Shown: positions 35,700 to 48,626 of the stretch, one piece after another | Layout of the letters: the number at the start of each line of letters is the position of its first letter | Position numbering within the stretch: the first letter of the stretch is position 1 | Assembly (NCBI RefSeq): GCF_030272615.1 | Contig: NC_081415.1 | Location: 419,142,757 to 419,206,756, forward strand | Source of the DNA: Cryptomeria japonica | Lineage: Eukaryota; Streptophyta; Pinopsida; Cupressales; Cupressaceae | Direction of reading: 5' to 3' | Length of the DNA stretch: 64,000 nt | Notes under the pieces: model-generated | Seen by the model: only the letters and a program-made list of their open reading frames with translations | Database searches by the model: none | What the model was told of the DNA's origin: nothing | Made by a program: the position numbers and the translations under genes

Positions 35700-36300
35700 T
35701 AAGTATGCTAACGATCTTTCAACTAGATTTTATATGGATAATGGTGAAGCTATTTCTACTTGATATTTTCTTGCAGAAGAGGGCCAAAGTAGTCGATGCT
35801 CGAAACCAAAAAATAAACTTCTCTTCTCCATCTTGTTATTTTTTGGTATATTCTTCACAAATAAAGCAAATTGTTACCCCCCTCTCCCTCTCTTTGGTAT
35901 CTTCTTGTCGAAAAGGGCCAAGAAATTGCTCAAAAGCCCCTCTCTCTCTCTCTCTCTATGGCATCTTCTTGTGAAATAGGGCTACTCGAAAGCAAATAAT
36001 TAGCTTATCTAACAAATTAAACAAGCTTAAGAATTTCTAGGTTGACATTCTTCAAAATGATTTCTCTGTGGTATCTTCTTGTGGAAGAAGGCCGGTCTTG
36101 TTGTCAATTGGGAGAAATGAAAAGGCTTCAAACATCATTTTGGAGTGCCAAAACCATCTTGAAGAATCTTGACCTAGTGACTCTTAGTTGATAGATATTA
36201 TAATTATTTGTTTGCTCATAATTATTTTTTTATATTTTTATATCTCAAATCCTTATTATTATTTATTAATACACTCGTACACTCCTTTACTACCCCACTG
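35700..36300 (+). repeat. four repeats of a TCTTCTTGT-GAA-AGGGC motif plus (CT)n
   Basis: GGTATCTTCTTGT-like motifs followed by GAARAGGGC occur near 35764, 35897, 35959 and 36071. A (CT)n microsatellite lies at 35935-35958. No gene is supported. Confidence 0.6.
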
Positions 36301-37217
36301 TAATTACGTTTTGTGACTTAATAAAAAGGCTATAAGAAGCTGTATAACTCTACATGAAAATGAGATAGCAATAGTTGAAAATCATGTAAATGTTAGGTTG
36401 TGGGGAGCTTTCTGGCAATCCAACAGACCCATAAACCGAGGGGCCTCGGTCTTCTCTTGTTTAAAAAATGCTTTTTGGTACACAATGCTCCTGCTGCTTT
36501 AGTCTAATCGACACCTCTATATGTATCACAACAGCAGATTGATTACTAGCCCATTGCGATTCCTTGAAAATCGATGGTACGGTTCATACAAATCAAATGA
36601 TTGGGCCTAAGTAAGTCTAACACTTCGTATGGTTTTTGCAGAGCAGTGGGAAAAAAGAGAAAATTCTTCACCGAATTTGCATATACATTAATGTTGAAGA
36701 TAAAAAGATAATTAAACAAAAATAATCCAGAAGAGTGGGGAAAAGATGGCCACAAATAGATAGGAAGTCCTTTCTTAAGATTTATGAGTAACAAAAGCTC
36801 AAATTTACATAATGAATTACAAGCATGAGCTGTACAAATTATAAGAAAACACAGCTGTGCACCCTTGCACCGCCATCCTATTATGCTATAACAATTTATA
36901 GTGATGTTTCCCTCATGTAATAGGTTAATCCAATCCTCTGCTACCAAAATAGCAAGCATGTGAGGAATAAGAATGTCTCACTGATATCTCTGAACACCTT
37001 GTTGACCACATAACGAGGGGCGAACAAATTTCATTTTTCATTGAATGATAAGACACCAAACTCAAAAAGGTTTAGCCATCTAAATTTACTTGACGAACAT
37101 GCTACAAATTTTTACATCATGCAGATTTTCAAAACTTAAGGGCACATGGAGCATAAAAACTTGCAACCAGTGCAGAATATTAACCAATTTTTAGACCAAA
37201 GAATATTGATCCCACAC
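36301..37217 (-). other. region downstream of the UPL3 stop, probable 3' UTR and flank
   Basis: Unique-looking sequence without LTR or TE signatures follows the stop codon on the minus strand, so a 3' UTR is likely. The nearest clear minus-strand AATAAA is about 960 nt past the stop (near 36255), so the polyadenylation site is uncertain. The 137-aa antisense-looking frame at 36546-36959 has no supporting motif. Confidence 0.45.
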
Positions 37218-40200
37218 TCAAGAGAGGTCAAAAGATCCCTGCCCTTCAGTTATGGCATACAACAGCCTACAACGCATTACCTCCTGTCATATATTTTCAT
37301 TATTAGAAACTGCATTATTTATATGAATTATAATCAATGCATAAAGAACATACGACAAGACTTGCAAACATTAGCGAGGAGGAAAAAAAAACCTTGGTTG
37401 AGTATGGAGGAAGTTTGAGGTAATTTGCACAAGTCATCACACTTGGTAGATCAGCATCCACAACCTCAAGTGAATTTGCATCAGTGGGTCCTGTAGAACT
37501 CTGCATTCCAGTGAAAACAAAGGTTTAGAACTAACAGAACATTGACACAAATTCACTTTTAAGGAAGATAAAAGTGCAAATATTAGCAGTGCACTTGCCT
37601 TCCGAACAACTGTCAATTTTGGATTTAAAGCACTCAAACCTCCTGGAGGGAGCCTTGGACAACCAGTAATAAACTGCAAAAATGCTCGTTGCTGGGATGG
37701 TGTGAATTCTGCCATGATTTCAAGAAACTACAGGCAATAGGAAAATAATAAATATCACACCACTGTATTTATTAAGGAATCACAAATCACCCACTGACAT
37801 CCATATGCAATACCTTATAAGCAAATACTCACATTTAGAATAGGAGGACTTTGAGCCGTATAACCATGATCAAATTTGATTTGATCAGTGAGCATTTCAG
37901 CCTGCTAAAGCATGTCACAAGTTAAGCCTAGTAACAAAACAGGCTCAAGAATTAATGAAATTTAGAAAGAGATCTGTTTGTACATACCACCCATAAGTCA
38001 CGCACACCACATAAGAGAGTATCCATCTCATTTTCTGAAAACACTTGCAAAGTTGATATACAAAGCACCTGAAAACAGAGTTCACGAGAAAATTAGCAGC
38101 CAATAATCCAATAGATATGAAAAAAATGAAAATAAAAATGCATCTGCAAAACTGGACAAAATCAAATTTATAAAAAATCTTTTATAGACTAAATTAGTCT
38201 GATGCATATGAAATCCCCCAAAAGAAGGCCAAACCAAACTTCAATCACCTGATTGAATCCCGATCGCAAGGCCTCCATCTGTGGCATAATTCCCGTCTTA
38301 ATAGTTGCATCAACAACTAATGAAACATATTCATCAAGGTTGTCTATGGTAACCTGCAGAAATGAGAAAATAGATAAAAATGAGATTAATAAAAGGCTTA
38401 GGGAGATTAATGATTTTAGAAAATTGATAGATATGAGAAACATAAAGTACCAAGATGTTGCTCCCTCCTGGTTTAAGGGGATAGTCCGAGAAACCAGGAA
38501 GAGTGAAATCAATGCAAAGGTCTTCAATTCGTGCACCGCGATAATGTAAAGATGATATTTCCTCTCTCTTATCTCCTGAAACAGACTCCAAGAATTGTTT
38601 CCGTCGAACAAGTGCTTGCATTTCTATCAGTGTTGTTCCAAGTTCAACATCAAAGGATTTAATATCATATATGTCAAGCTCCTGTACCAATACAAATGAA
38701 GAAATATTACAAAATTGGTCAGCTCCAACTAATATAAACTTTATATTAAAAGCAAGATTTTAAAATGTAAAACTACCTTTCCAAGGACAAGTTTATAAAA
38801 AGCTGTTGAAAGAGGCAAGTCCAGAAGCCGGCCATCTTGAAGAGCCTTGGCCATTAGACGTCCTAGAAGACAAAAAATTTCTATCACTTTGTGAGTTTTG
38901 CTTCCACCAGATGAATCTGTATGGGGTGGATATGGACGAGGAAATAATCCATGAGATGCTTGAACAATATCTCCATTTTGAACAGTATCCCCAGTTCCAG
39001 TGGAAGACAAATTTGTTCTCCACATGCCCAACATACTCCTTTGCATTTCATGACTTATAAGGGTGTAGAATTCAAGAGTTGGACCTAAACCAGTGCCAAC
39101 CTCATTGTAGTACTCAACTTCAAGTAGTGTTTTTTGACCACAGCAAAGCTCCATAACTTTTGCAGCTGACTCCAATATACGTTTTCGTGAAACACGAACC
39201 TTTTGCCGTTGTATCCTACCTACATGGCGTCCTCGATTGTTCGGCACATTCGGATTCTGAGAAATCTGTTGCTGCTGTAAACGATGTAGTGCACGTTGTA
39301 CTCCTAATGCAGTAGAGTAAAAATATTGCCTCCTTGTCTCAAATGAAAACAAAAATGGACAGACCTTGATCAGCTGGTGACACCAAGGTGGCAGACCAAT
39401 ACTACATAATGTCACGGCATCTTGCAGTTGACGTGCTAACTTTGAAGTCAACTTGCCACTCAAAAATTCCTCTTGAGGAATGGGATGGACATCAACTTTT
39501 AAATCATCTAGGCTTTTCAATTTTCCTTCTGCAAATGCATCAGATAAGCTCTGAGATCTCAAACAAGGAGCTAAACCATTAAGTCCTTCTACAACTCGAA
39601 GTAGCAGCAAAATATCATGTGTACTATCTGACTTTTCTAAATCGCATGGAAGCTTTCTCTGCAAAATATTGTCAATAAAAAACATGTTCTTAATAGTCAT
39701 AGAAGTAGAACTCATTTTCTGGGGTTCTCTCAAATTCCGTTTGGCTGGTGCATCTGCCCTTCGATATGTAATTGTGTGAACATCATCCCAAAACCTCTCC
39801 CGAAAAGGATATTCTGACCCTGCATATCTTGGCTCATCTCCCTCTGGTACCACATTATGCTGAATTGCATGGAATAATGTTGATGATCTATCTATCAGTT
39901 TCCCACCAATGAAGAAATTCAGTCGGGGATGGTCTCTATAACTGCTAACTCCTTTTAAACTAGCAGATGCCTGAATTATTACAGTATCTGCAAAAAATGG
40001 CAAAAAGACAAAATTAGAATGCCAGTAAAAATATTACAATTTTAATGGCCAAATACACCATTTGCAATCTAACCTGTCGCAGCACTTGTTGAAGCCATTG
40101 CACCTCCACCTACAAGGTCTCTCAATTCTACACCAGCTAATCGTTCCACAACACAAACTGAAGCTGGTTCCTCCATAAACATCTGTAAAAATAGACAAAA

Positions 40201-43200
40201 TAGTGGATGCATTAGTAAAACACTGCCAAGAGATACAAACATGTCAAAAAACCATTTCAGTTCCTTGATGCTTTGTAAAAAGAAACCTCTTCAACATCAT
40301 CATCTCCATCTTCTTCCAAGGCCATAGCCTGTTCAAGCTCAACAGGAGCAACAAAAGGATCATCATCCTGTAAAAATAAGAAAAATTAGATGGAGACGGA
40401 AAAAAATGTAAATTCAAACCCAAGGCATCAAACTAAAGATATGATTTTCCAATAATTATAAATACCTATTAACAATGGTAGCTTTTATATATACTTATAT
40501 GGTACATTCTAGAAGTTCAATTTTATAGTTTCTTTATTGATATATATTCGCTGTTTTGATTTTTATCCATGTTACACCATGTTTCTAGAACAGAGATAGT
40601 AGGGGATGAGGGGATGCATTTCAGGGATGAAATTTTTGGAGGAAATTTAGGGGATGCCAAGGGTCAGCTATTAAAAATTAGGGAATTTTTTTCAAATGTC
40701 AGAAAATTTCAAATATTCATATAATAACACATTGATATCCTCATATAAATTGCAGATCCTTAATAAAGTTGAATTGAGAGTTTGCATGGGAATCAAACAG
40801 AATAATAAAGTTTAATTGCTTTGCTTATGAATAAAAATTTAGGTGATTCAATGTTCATATTTCCATAAACTACTTTTGGATTTCTTGCTAAGAACATCAC
40901 ACCACTGCATGAGATTTTTTTTCCTCCTTCAGCTCTCTTGTTATATCCTGATGATGGATAAGGGAGTGTGATCCAAAACATTGATGCAAAGAAAAAAATC
41001 TAACACATTTGAATCCAAAAACAACGCTTATTCAGCATAGACTGGAAATTTAATGTCTCTGACATCATACAACTGTTTTTACTGTCATCCATTTTTTCAT
41101 GAAAGGATGTGTACTGCAAATCTTAAGTCAGCATATATGATGAAATGCTGTTTGTTGATTACCTTGATCAGATAAGAAGTCGTGTCAACATTCTTGATAT
41201 AAATATAAATCCCTGAATCTGAATGCTTTTGCAGGGTGCTTTTAAAAACACTCACTTTGCTAAAATCTCCAAAATGCTCAAGATCCATAAAGAGCTTAAC
41301 AAGTTAGCATTGAACTCAGTGTTTGTTCTGATTTACTTTCTTTGTGTTAGAATCGGTTGGTCAATATGTTTTCTAGAATTGCATTGTGCAGCGGACTAGA
41401 GCTTTGTTGGAAAGATTGGTTTACTAGAAAGGGAACATTGAAGCTGCATTGCTAGTGTTTGAGGGAATCGAATTACATGGTACGGTGCTTTGTTTCCGAT
41501 CAGCTGTTTTAAAAAAAAAAATCTAAACCTAATTAATCAGGTCATTATTGTGCCGGGACAGCTGGCTGTCCCCAGGACAGTCGAGGGACATCATTGTTGT
41601 CCGCACCTGTCCCAAGGGCAGCTGGCCATCCCCATGCAGTACCTGCATTTCTGGGACATTTTGGCCACAAAAAATGGTTTGGGGGAAGTGGGGGTACATT
41701 TCCAAGGTGTCCTCAAGCCCTCCGTACAGAAACATGTCAAAAAGAGCCAAGAACGCATCCCTTGGGAAAAATAGTTTCTTATATACATAGTTATGATATG
41801 ATTCTCTTAGCCTTGCTGCTACTATAAAACACCTCTCAACATAACTGAATACCAACAAAAATTCCCTTACAGAAAAGAAAATGTAGATTGGAACTATGGA
41901 AAATAATGCTTGGTTACCTCCTCACTAGATTGTACATTTGGTTGCTTGTGTTGCGGTTCTCCCTCTAATGCTACTCGTCTCCGAGCAGCACTTCTTGTTT
42001 GTGGGCCATCAAAATCATTAACACTTTTTGATACAGATTTCCCCTTTTCTTTCGATGATCTAGAATTTAGAGAGTCTATGCTATTGGTTGAATCACTTCC
42101 TGTTGCTGTTGAGGACCTTGATCTTGTTGAAGGTCGGCCTTCCACGGCAACATGGGTAGACACTATAGGCTCGGTCACACTACAATTGATTTCAGCTTCA
42201 TTTCTCTGTACTTTAGACCAAAGATAATCTTCAACATCAGTGATATCAGCCAATGGATCTATATGTAAAATACTAGACATGTGATCACCCAGAGACTTTT
42301 CTCCTTGTGCTCTACGCAACCGCAGTTTCAAAGGCCGTCTGAATGCATTTAATCCAGCCAAACTGCTAGGATTATCACTGTGTGATTTTGAACCCTGGCT
42401 CAGAACCACCGGAAAATGTTCTAAGGAGGCAAGTGCATCCTGTAGCTTCCGAATTAAAGTTATCAAAGGAGCTTCTTTCCCTTGATAATCCAATGGAAGC
42501 GAGAGATCAACAAATGACTGAAACTTTCTCAAGGTTTCCTTATGATGCTTCATTAAATCAGCTTGTGACGTGTTTTCTTTATGAGTCCCCACTCCTGCAA
42601 AGTAATCTATTAAGGACGCTATAACCCCACTTTTAACAAACTCAAAAGTTGACACACCATCATCTTTGCTAACTTCTGCCAGAATATCAGCAATGCTTGA
42701 TATTTGATCATTACGATCAGCCACAAACCTGCTCTTTTTACCCTTGCCTTTTGACTTGCCCTTCATATCAACAGACACAGAACCACTTAACTTCTTACAT
42801 AGATTTGTCAACTTGCAAAGACTATCCGTAGATCCGGCTTCAGTAGAACCCAAATTTGCAGCAATGTATGCATCCTTAAAGCGCTTTGCATGTGCACTGA
42901 TAATAACTTTGAGATCCAAATTAGCACTTGGCACCAAGGCTGGAGATGAACTGGTTTTTGTCTCATTTGAATCTTTAATCTCTTCCATTCCGGTTGCTTC
43001 ACTTGTCGATCCCCCAGCAATTTTTCTGTTACGTCGTGTTTTCAATGATGTTCCAGTTGCACAAATTTTATCCTTTCCTGACAAAGTGGCCCCTGAAGAT
43101 ATAAGTGCATCAACAGCATGAACAACACCTTCTTTCATAAACATCTTTGAAAACAGTTCAGGAAGTTTTTGCACTAAAACTTCCGCAATCTGCAATGCTG

Positions 43201-46200
43201 GAAGTAAAACTTCAATATCTTTTCCAGTTAAAACTCCTGCCAGAAAGCTGCAGATAATGCAAAACCCAAGTAAGTTTTGGGTGCTTCAAACATAACAGTC
43301 AAACAGTTAAAATTTTAAAATTTCTACACACTGGATTAGTCATACCTTGATATGTTGGTTGCTTGAAGTAAAGAATTTAACATATCAGCAGTGCTCAAAC
43401 ACAACACTTTGCTAACAACTGCCAGGCATTTGTGTCTTACTTGAGTATTGATGCTTGAACCATATACCTGATAAATCACATTTTGTTACAACTTACAAAC
43501 CCAAGTCAATGCAGAACTCTGAATAAAAATGTGATTCATAATAATTGTCACCTGAATCATAAGAGGAAAAAGATCCCTTCCAAATTGCACTAAAAGACCT
43601 GGGTTTTCTCGAAATAGCTTTTCACGGTCAGAATTATCTGTACAGCTTCTGGAGGTAAGCTTTTTGGCAGAATGACTGGAACCAGCATGACTGGTAGGAA
43701 GTGAGATAGTCTCATGAAGTATGGATGGAAGGAGATCACTCACCAAGGAGACAATTTCACACAACTGTAGGAAAAAAACAATTTGAAGTTGACAGAGACA
43801 TTACCAACTATACTAGATTTTATAGTCGGACGCATTAATGCATCACCACTATTTATGAAAATTATTTATAAATGTCATTATCAGACCTTCCAAAGTTTGA
43901 AAGCAGAGATTCCAACTATGGAATAACATACAAAACATATAAAAGTGGAATACAAGCAGGTAAGACAAAAAGGTAACCTGGTCCGTTGGCCCATTTAGAG
44001 AAAGAGGACTAGGAATCTGGGAAACAGAGCCAGAACTGGTTAGAATGTCTCTTAGGATGCCAGAAATACCCATTTCAAGCAACTCCCTTGTAAATACAAC
44101 AGAGCCCCTTGCACATGTTGAAAGAAGTCCAATGACAGCCTGCACCAAACCAAAAGAATCAATTTAGCACTTTGAAGAAAAAAATCTGCCTCGGGTTCAC
44201 AAGTACTTCCAGAAAAATTGACAAAAATACCGAGTAGGTAGGTGAACTAAGTGATGCCTGTCCACTGCCTGAGTTATTAACAGAGATCAAACTTGCAACT
44301 TGTGAAACTAGACCATAGCTAGAAAGCTTCTCTAGTTTCTCAGGAGATAATGCAGCAGTTCCTGCAATGCGAGCTAAACAGATTGATGCATGCTCCACCA
44401 CCTGAAAACAAACAAATTTTCCATTGAAGGAATTCTAAATGTATCCCAACCAAATAAAGCGAAGTAACCGTCTATCAGATTGAAATCACCCAAAAGCATT
44501 CAACAAGATAACTGATTGGATCGCCAATAATAATATACCTTAGCATCAGGATCTGATAAAAGACTAGTCAACGTTGGAATTGCTTCCATTGCAGAATCAA
44601 TGGTATCTGGTGAAAGTTGTTTGCTAATATTTGCTGCCGTTGACAATGCAACTCTCTGAAGAGACTTCAAGTTTGTTAGCCATGAGATTCTATTTCTACA
44701 TCCATTGATTCTATAAGAAACACTGACGTTAAAGAAATTACCTTAACACCAGAGGAGAAAAAGTCCAGGTATGACAATACTGCCATAAGAGCACCAGCAC
44801 GGAGGCAAGCAGATGCATGTCTGTGAGATATCTTTTCCAAAGCTTGTAAAGACTGTAGTGCATTGCATGACTACTATAAGTATCTACTTAATATAAAATG
44901 AATATGGATCTTATATTTTAAACTTAGAAAGCATTTTATCTCGATTTATGGCAACCTTGATTTCTAGTTAAAATTAAAGTTTAAACCCTGTTGAAGCTTT
45001 TAACAGAACATAATTATACTTGGCTGACCAAAACGCCATACTAGTCATACTAAATTAGATAAGAAACTTTTGAAGAATGCAGAAAATATAGGCTAAAGCC
45101 TAAAAATTATTCTTAAAAGAATTTTATTTTTCCCTGAGATTTATGAGAACTAAATATTCTAATTAAAAATTCATTTCTCAGAAGATATTTCTCGCACCTA
45201 TAGCACACTAAAGTTTATCAGATCTTACAATCTCACATGACTTCAACTATGTAGAATACACTTCTAATTGTGGTCATAGCAACGTTGTGCTGTAGAAAAA
45301 ATATCCCATGAAATAATTGCAGAGGACAAAAAAAGAAGCTTAAGAATTAAGACTCATTTCATCATTCTTTAGCTTTTTCTTCGTTATATAGAAGATAAAC
45401 ATACAATGTTTGATGAGAAAAATGCAAACAATTGGGCATTGTTTTATGCCACTGAGTTTATGAAACAAAAAATGGAAAGAACTACTAGAAAGATTCAAAG
45501 AATAAAGTTTAAATATTATAATGAAATACATTTCTCGTGATTTATGGCATCTCTAGAAATTCCATTGAAAAGACAAAACTAAAGATCGAAAAGAACTGTA
45601 AGGCATGAAATTGATTCTGAACCATTGGAGTGAGGCATGCAATTATTGCCATCATATCAATTGCTTAATCATGACAATAGATCAAGGTTTGAATTGATGG
45701 TATTTCTCCTCAATTGTTTTATCATGACAATAGATCAAGGTTTGAATTGCAGAGGACAAAATGTCAGCGACAAACAAGCTTAAGAGTTAAGACTCATTTA
45801 CATCATACTTAAGCTTTTTCTTCGTTATATAGAAGATAAACATACAATGTTTGATGAGAAAAAGGCAAACAATTGGGCATTGTTTTATGCCACGAGTTCA
45901 TGAAACAAAAAATGGAAAGAACTACTAGAAAGATTCAAAGACTAAAGTTAAAACATTATAATGGAATACATTTCTCGTGATTTATGGCATCTCTAGAAAT
46001 TCCATTGAAAAGACAAAACTATCAAAGATCGAAAAGAACTGTAAGGCATGAAATTGATTCTGAACCATTGGAGTGAGGCATGCAATTATTGCCATCATTT
46101 CAATTGCTTAATCATAACAATAGATCAAGGTTTGAATTGATGGTATTTCTCCTCAATTGTTTTATCATGACAATAGATCAAGGTTTGAATTAATGGTATT

Positions 46201-47607
46201 TCTCCTCAATTGTTTTATCATGACAATAGATCAAGGTTTGAATTGATGGTATTTCTTCTCCACCCTCCTGAGTATTTGTTAATTAGTATGTTCCAACACT
46301 AGCAAAATAGAGGACATAGCCAGAAAACCACATTGCATTTGAAAGAACAATGTAGATTTATCCTGAACTTTTCAGTTGTCAAGAATGACGCCCTCAGCTC
46401 ACCTAAATGTAGATTTTAAATTTACCTCAAAGGAGAATGATGGTCCACAATTGTTCATACTTAACAGGCCTTTGCATCCATGGTAAATTAAAAAAATGAT
46501 ATGATAAGAAAGATTAAAAATGAAAAATATGAAAATAAACCTTAGAAGAACACAATCATCCACAATTGTTCATAATTAACAGGGCTTTGCATCCCTAGTA
46601 AATTAAAAATTGATAAGATAAACATAGCATAGCTACTCGAGCAAGCCGAAATATCAAAATTTATTAACAAAATAACCTATGTTGTCAACATGCATGTACT
46701 GGATTTAAGTCAGTGAGGCAAGAATCCTTCGTTGAATTAAAAAATAATATCATAAGAAACATAAAAAAACATAAAATTGAAATGATGAGTGTACCTGTTC
46801 GGCCAAGTCCATGTATTCAATGGTAAGCAAGCGCGCACAGAAACAAGGAATAGCACCATGATGCACAACACTCGAGCAAGAGGAAGGAAAAATATCGCAA
46901 ATATGCGTCAAAGCCCTGGCCGCCAAAAGCATGATATCGGGATTACCCTCCTGATTCAAAAACGCCACCAAAATCGGGACAAACGAATCAATATTAAATC
47001 TGTCCCGCAGCTCCTCCGAAGCAAAAGGCAGAATCTCGCACAACTCCGTGAGCGCGCTAATCTGGCTGAAATCGTCCGCCTCGTCTCTCAGACTAGCCAA
47101 GATACGCTTCAACTTCCCCACCTCCTCCGCCCCGCCAGACGGAAGCCCGAACACCGCCAGCCTCCTCAGCATGCCATGCAATTCAGACGCCGACCGACCG
47201 AAATGCCTGCCGGGGTTACCTTCAGGCATGCCATCATCATAATCATCGTATTCATCGTCATCAAAATCATCGGAAGCTCCTTCCTCTTCTTCTCCCTCCT
47301 CATCGTATTCGCTACTCAGAATTTCCTTACCTTGCCCTGCATCGGCAATCTCAACATCGCGCTGAATTTCACTTTCCTTTTGCTTCCCCTTCTTTTCAAT
47401 TTCTTCCTTTCGCTGCTTCGCCGATGCAGTTTCGTCATCCATGGCGCGGGCAGCCGCTGCGGACGATCGTGTGGCGCGGCGAGCGGGCGTAGGTGACGCC
47501 GACGCCGACGCTTCCAACCGAGCTCGCTTATTCGCGGCAGGGGCGCCGCTGGAGGAGGGCCGCTGCGCTGCTCTCGCCTCGCCCCGCTTCCGGCTCCGCG
47601 TTTCCAT
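37218..47607 (-). CDS. UPL3: UPL3-class HECT E3 ubiquitin-protein ligase, 18 exons
   Basis: Transfers ubiquitin from E2 through a thioester on its catalytic Cys to substrates; in plants UPL3 restrains trichome endoreduplication and acts at the proteasome (family knowledge). Exons, first to last: 46795-47607, 44742-44852, 44539-44655, 44231-44401, 43978-44139, 43552-43764, 43346-43467, 41918-43247, 40287-40367, 40074-40182, 38777-39987, 38451-38681, 38249-38353, 37988-38068, 37833-37901, 37599-37727, 37393-37500, 37218-37283. All phases join, giving 1742 aa without stops. Start METRSRKR matches family. There is a basic N-terminus, an acidic run near residues 105-130, ARM repeats about 145-600 and the HECT domain about 1350-1742. 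[11 protein letters not shown] lies near 1372; the catalytic Cys is in [10 protein letters not shown] (about residue 1709); the end is [12 protein letters not shown]3 fits better than UPL4, for example VRVSRKRIL and PPGGL. The gene model is from sequence alone. Confidence 0.95.
37501..37598 (-). other. intron 16 of UPL3, GC-AG type
   Basis: The exon ends VVRK (CGGAAG) and the intron starts GCAAGTGC, matching the strong AAG|GCAAGT consensus of GC-AG introns. The acceptor is TGGAATGCAG before AGTTCTAC. The 98-bp length would shift the frame if retained. No GT donor nearby restores the conserved protein. Confidence 0.85.
40368..41917 (-). other. intron 8 of UPL3 (1550 bp) with TE fragments
   Basis: The donor GTAACC follows SSEE and the acceptor TTTTTACAG precedes DDDPF. 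The intron contains the dispersed repeat at 40930-40990 (also at 35215) and a GC-rich block at 41545-41790 built from repeated GTCCC/GGGAC words. Frames on both strands of that block (41490-41858) lack motifs. Confidence 0.75.
44853..46794 (-). other. intron 1 of UPL3 (1942 bp) with a 430-bp tandem duplication
   Basis: It separates DLAEQ and SLQALEKIS. About 45319-45748 is repeated at 45749-46190, starting GCAGAGGACAAA in both. A minisatellite of about 53 bp (CAATAGATCAAGGTTTGAATT) sits at the end of each unit, twice in the first and three to four times in the second. Confidence 0.85.
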
Positions 47608-47940
47608 AAAACACAACTTGCCCTGCCTCAATTATCCCGCAGCTTCCACAAAGTACCCCTCAAATTATAATGAAACCCCAGCGTCTGCTTAAATCCCAGA
47701 AAGAACCACAACCAGAACCAGAAACACAAGTTGCCCTGCCTCAATTTTCCCACAGCTTCCACAAGGTATCCCTCAAATTGCAATAAAAACCCACCGTCTG
47801 CTTAAATCCAAGGAAGAAGCAGAACTAAATGAAGAATGGCAGGAGCAGAGAGAAAAGTAAGGAAGAATAATCTGTCAATCGCTAGTCCAGTGGAGACGAA
47901 ACGGAGAGGAAGGTTTCTATATTGTAAATAATTCAATCTT
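47608..47940 (-). promoter_or_regulatory. 5' leader/promoter of UPL3 with a 112-bp tandem duplication
   Basis: The block starting ACACAACTTGCCCTGCCTCA (47611) recurs at 47723 as ACACAAGTTGCCCTGCC, with GCTTCCACAA and GTCTGCTTAAATCC conserved. No convincing TATA box or transcription start was found. The GC-rich, CpG-rich zone spans exon 1 and stops here. Confidence 0.55.
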
Positions 47941-48626
47941 ACCCCATCTCTCTTTTAATCTCGCGGCACATATAGAATATTCTCACACCTACTGGACATA
48001 TGAGGGGCTGAAACTCAGCCTTTGGGGGACATGCAACCGAGGCTCTGCAAAATTATACCGACACGTGTACGTATTCGCTCGCCTGAAGTTGTGAAATCGT
48101 AGCCGATAAAATTTGATGCCCCGCAAATATCCACACTTTCTTTCTTTATATGGTTAAACAAGATGTGCAATGTCGGTTTGTCTTTTATTTGATTTTTTTT
48201 TAACATTGTGCAAGCCCCGAGCACGGATTATTCTATGCAACTTCTCATGTCTGTCACTAAATAAATTATAAATTAATATACATGTGGGCGTTTCCATAGT
48301 ATTTTGTTATTATTGTGAGTGTGAAAATTATTTTTCGTTTAATTTTGGGTTTATGTTGATCAGTTGTCTTTGTGGAAAATAGTGTGATTTTAATTGAAAG
48401 TTTTGATTAGATAAAGTGGGAAGGGCTCAAATTCAAATACAAAACAGTGATTAAGATTGTAGAGAGGAGTTTGACAAGAGGTGAGATATAAGAAAAACAA
48501 AAAACTAACTAATTAGTAGAAAATATAAAGGAGATCAAGACAAGATGAGCTGAAACAAAAAGACACTAATGATCACCTAGAAGTTTAAGAACATTTCTTT
48601 TAAGGTGGTATATAATATGAGACTTA
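47941..48626. other. intergenic, nothing recognised
   Basis: AT-rich sequence without a supported gene, LTR or repeat. Confidence 0.5.

Noticed and set aside
36546-36959. 137-aa minus-strand frame downstream of UPL3
   Set aside because: No motif or conservation signal seen; it lies where a 3' UTR is expected.
37393-37727. UPL3 read through intron 16 instead of a GC-AG intron
   Set aside because: Read-through shifts the frame and loses the conserved catalytic-Cys block, which resumes perfectly with the GC-AG splice.
41490-41858. Overlapping open frames on both strands in UPL3 intron 8
   Set aside because: They come from one GC-rich repeated GTCCC/GGGAC block. No domain, and the block lies wholly inside a spliced intron.
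47048-47496. Plus-strand frames opposite UPL3 exon 1 (also 46789-47496)
   Set aside because: Shadows of the constrained minus-strand exon.
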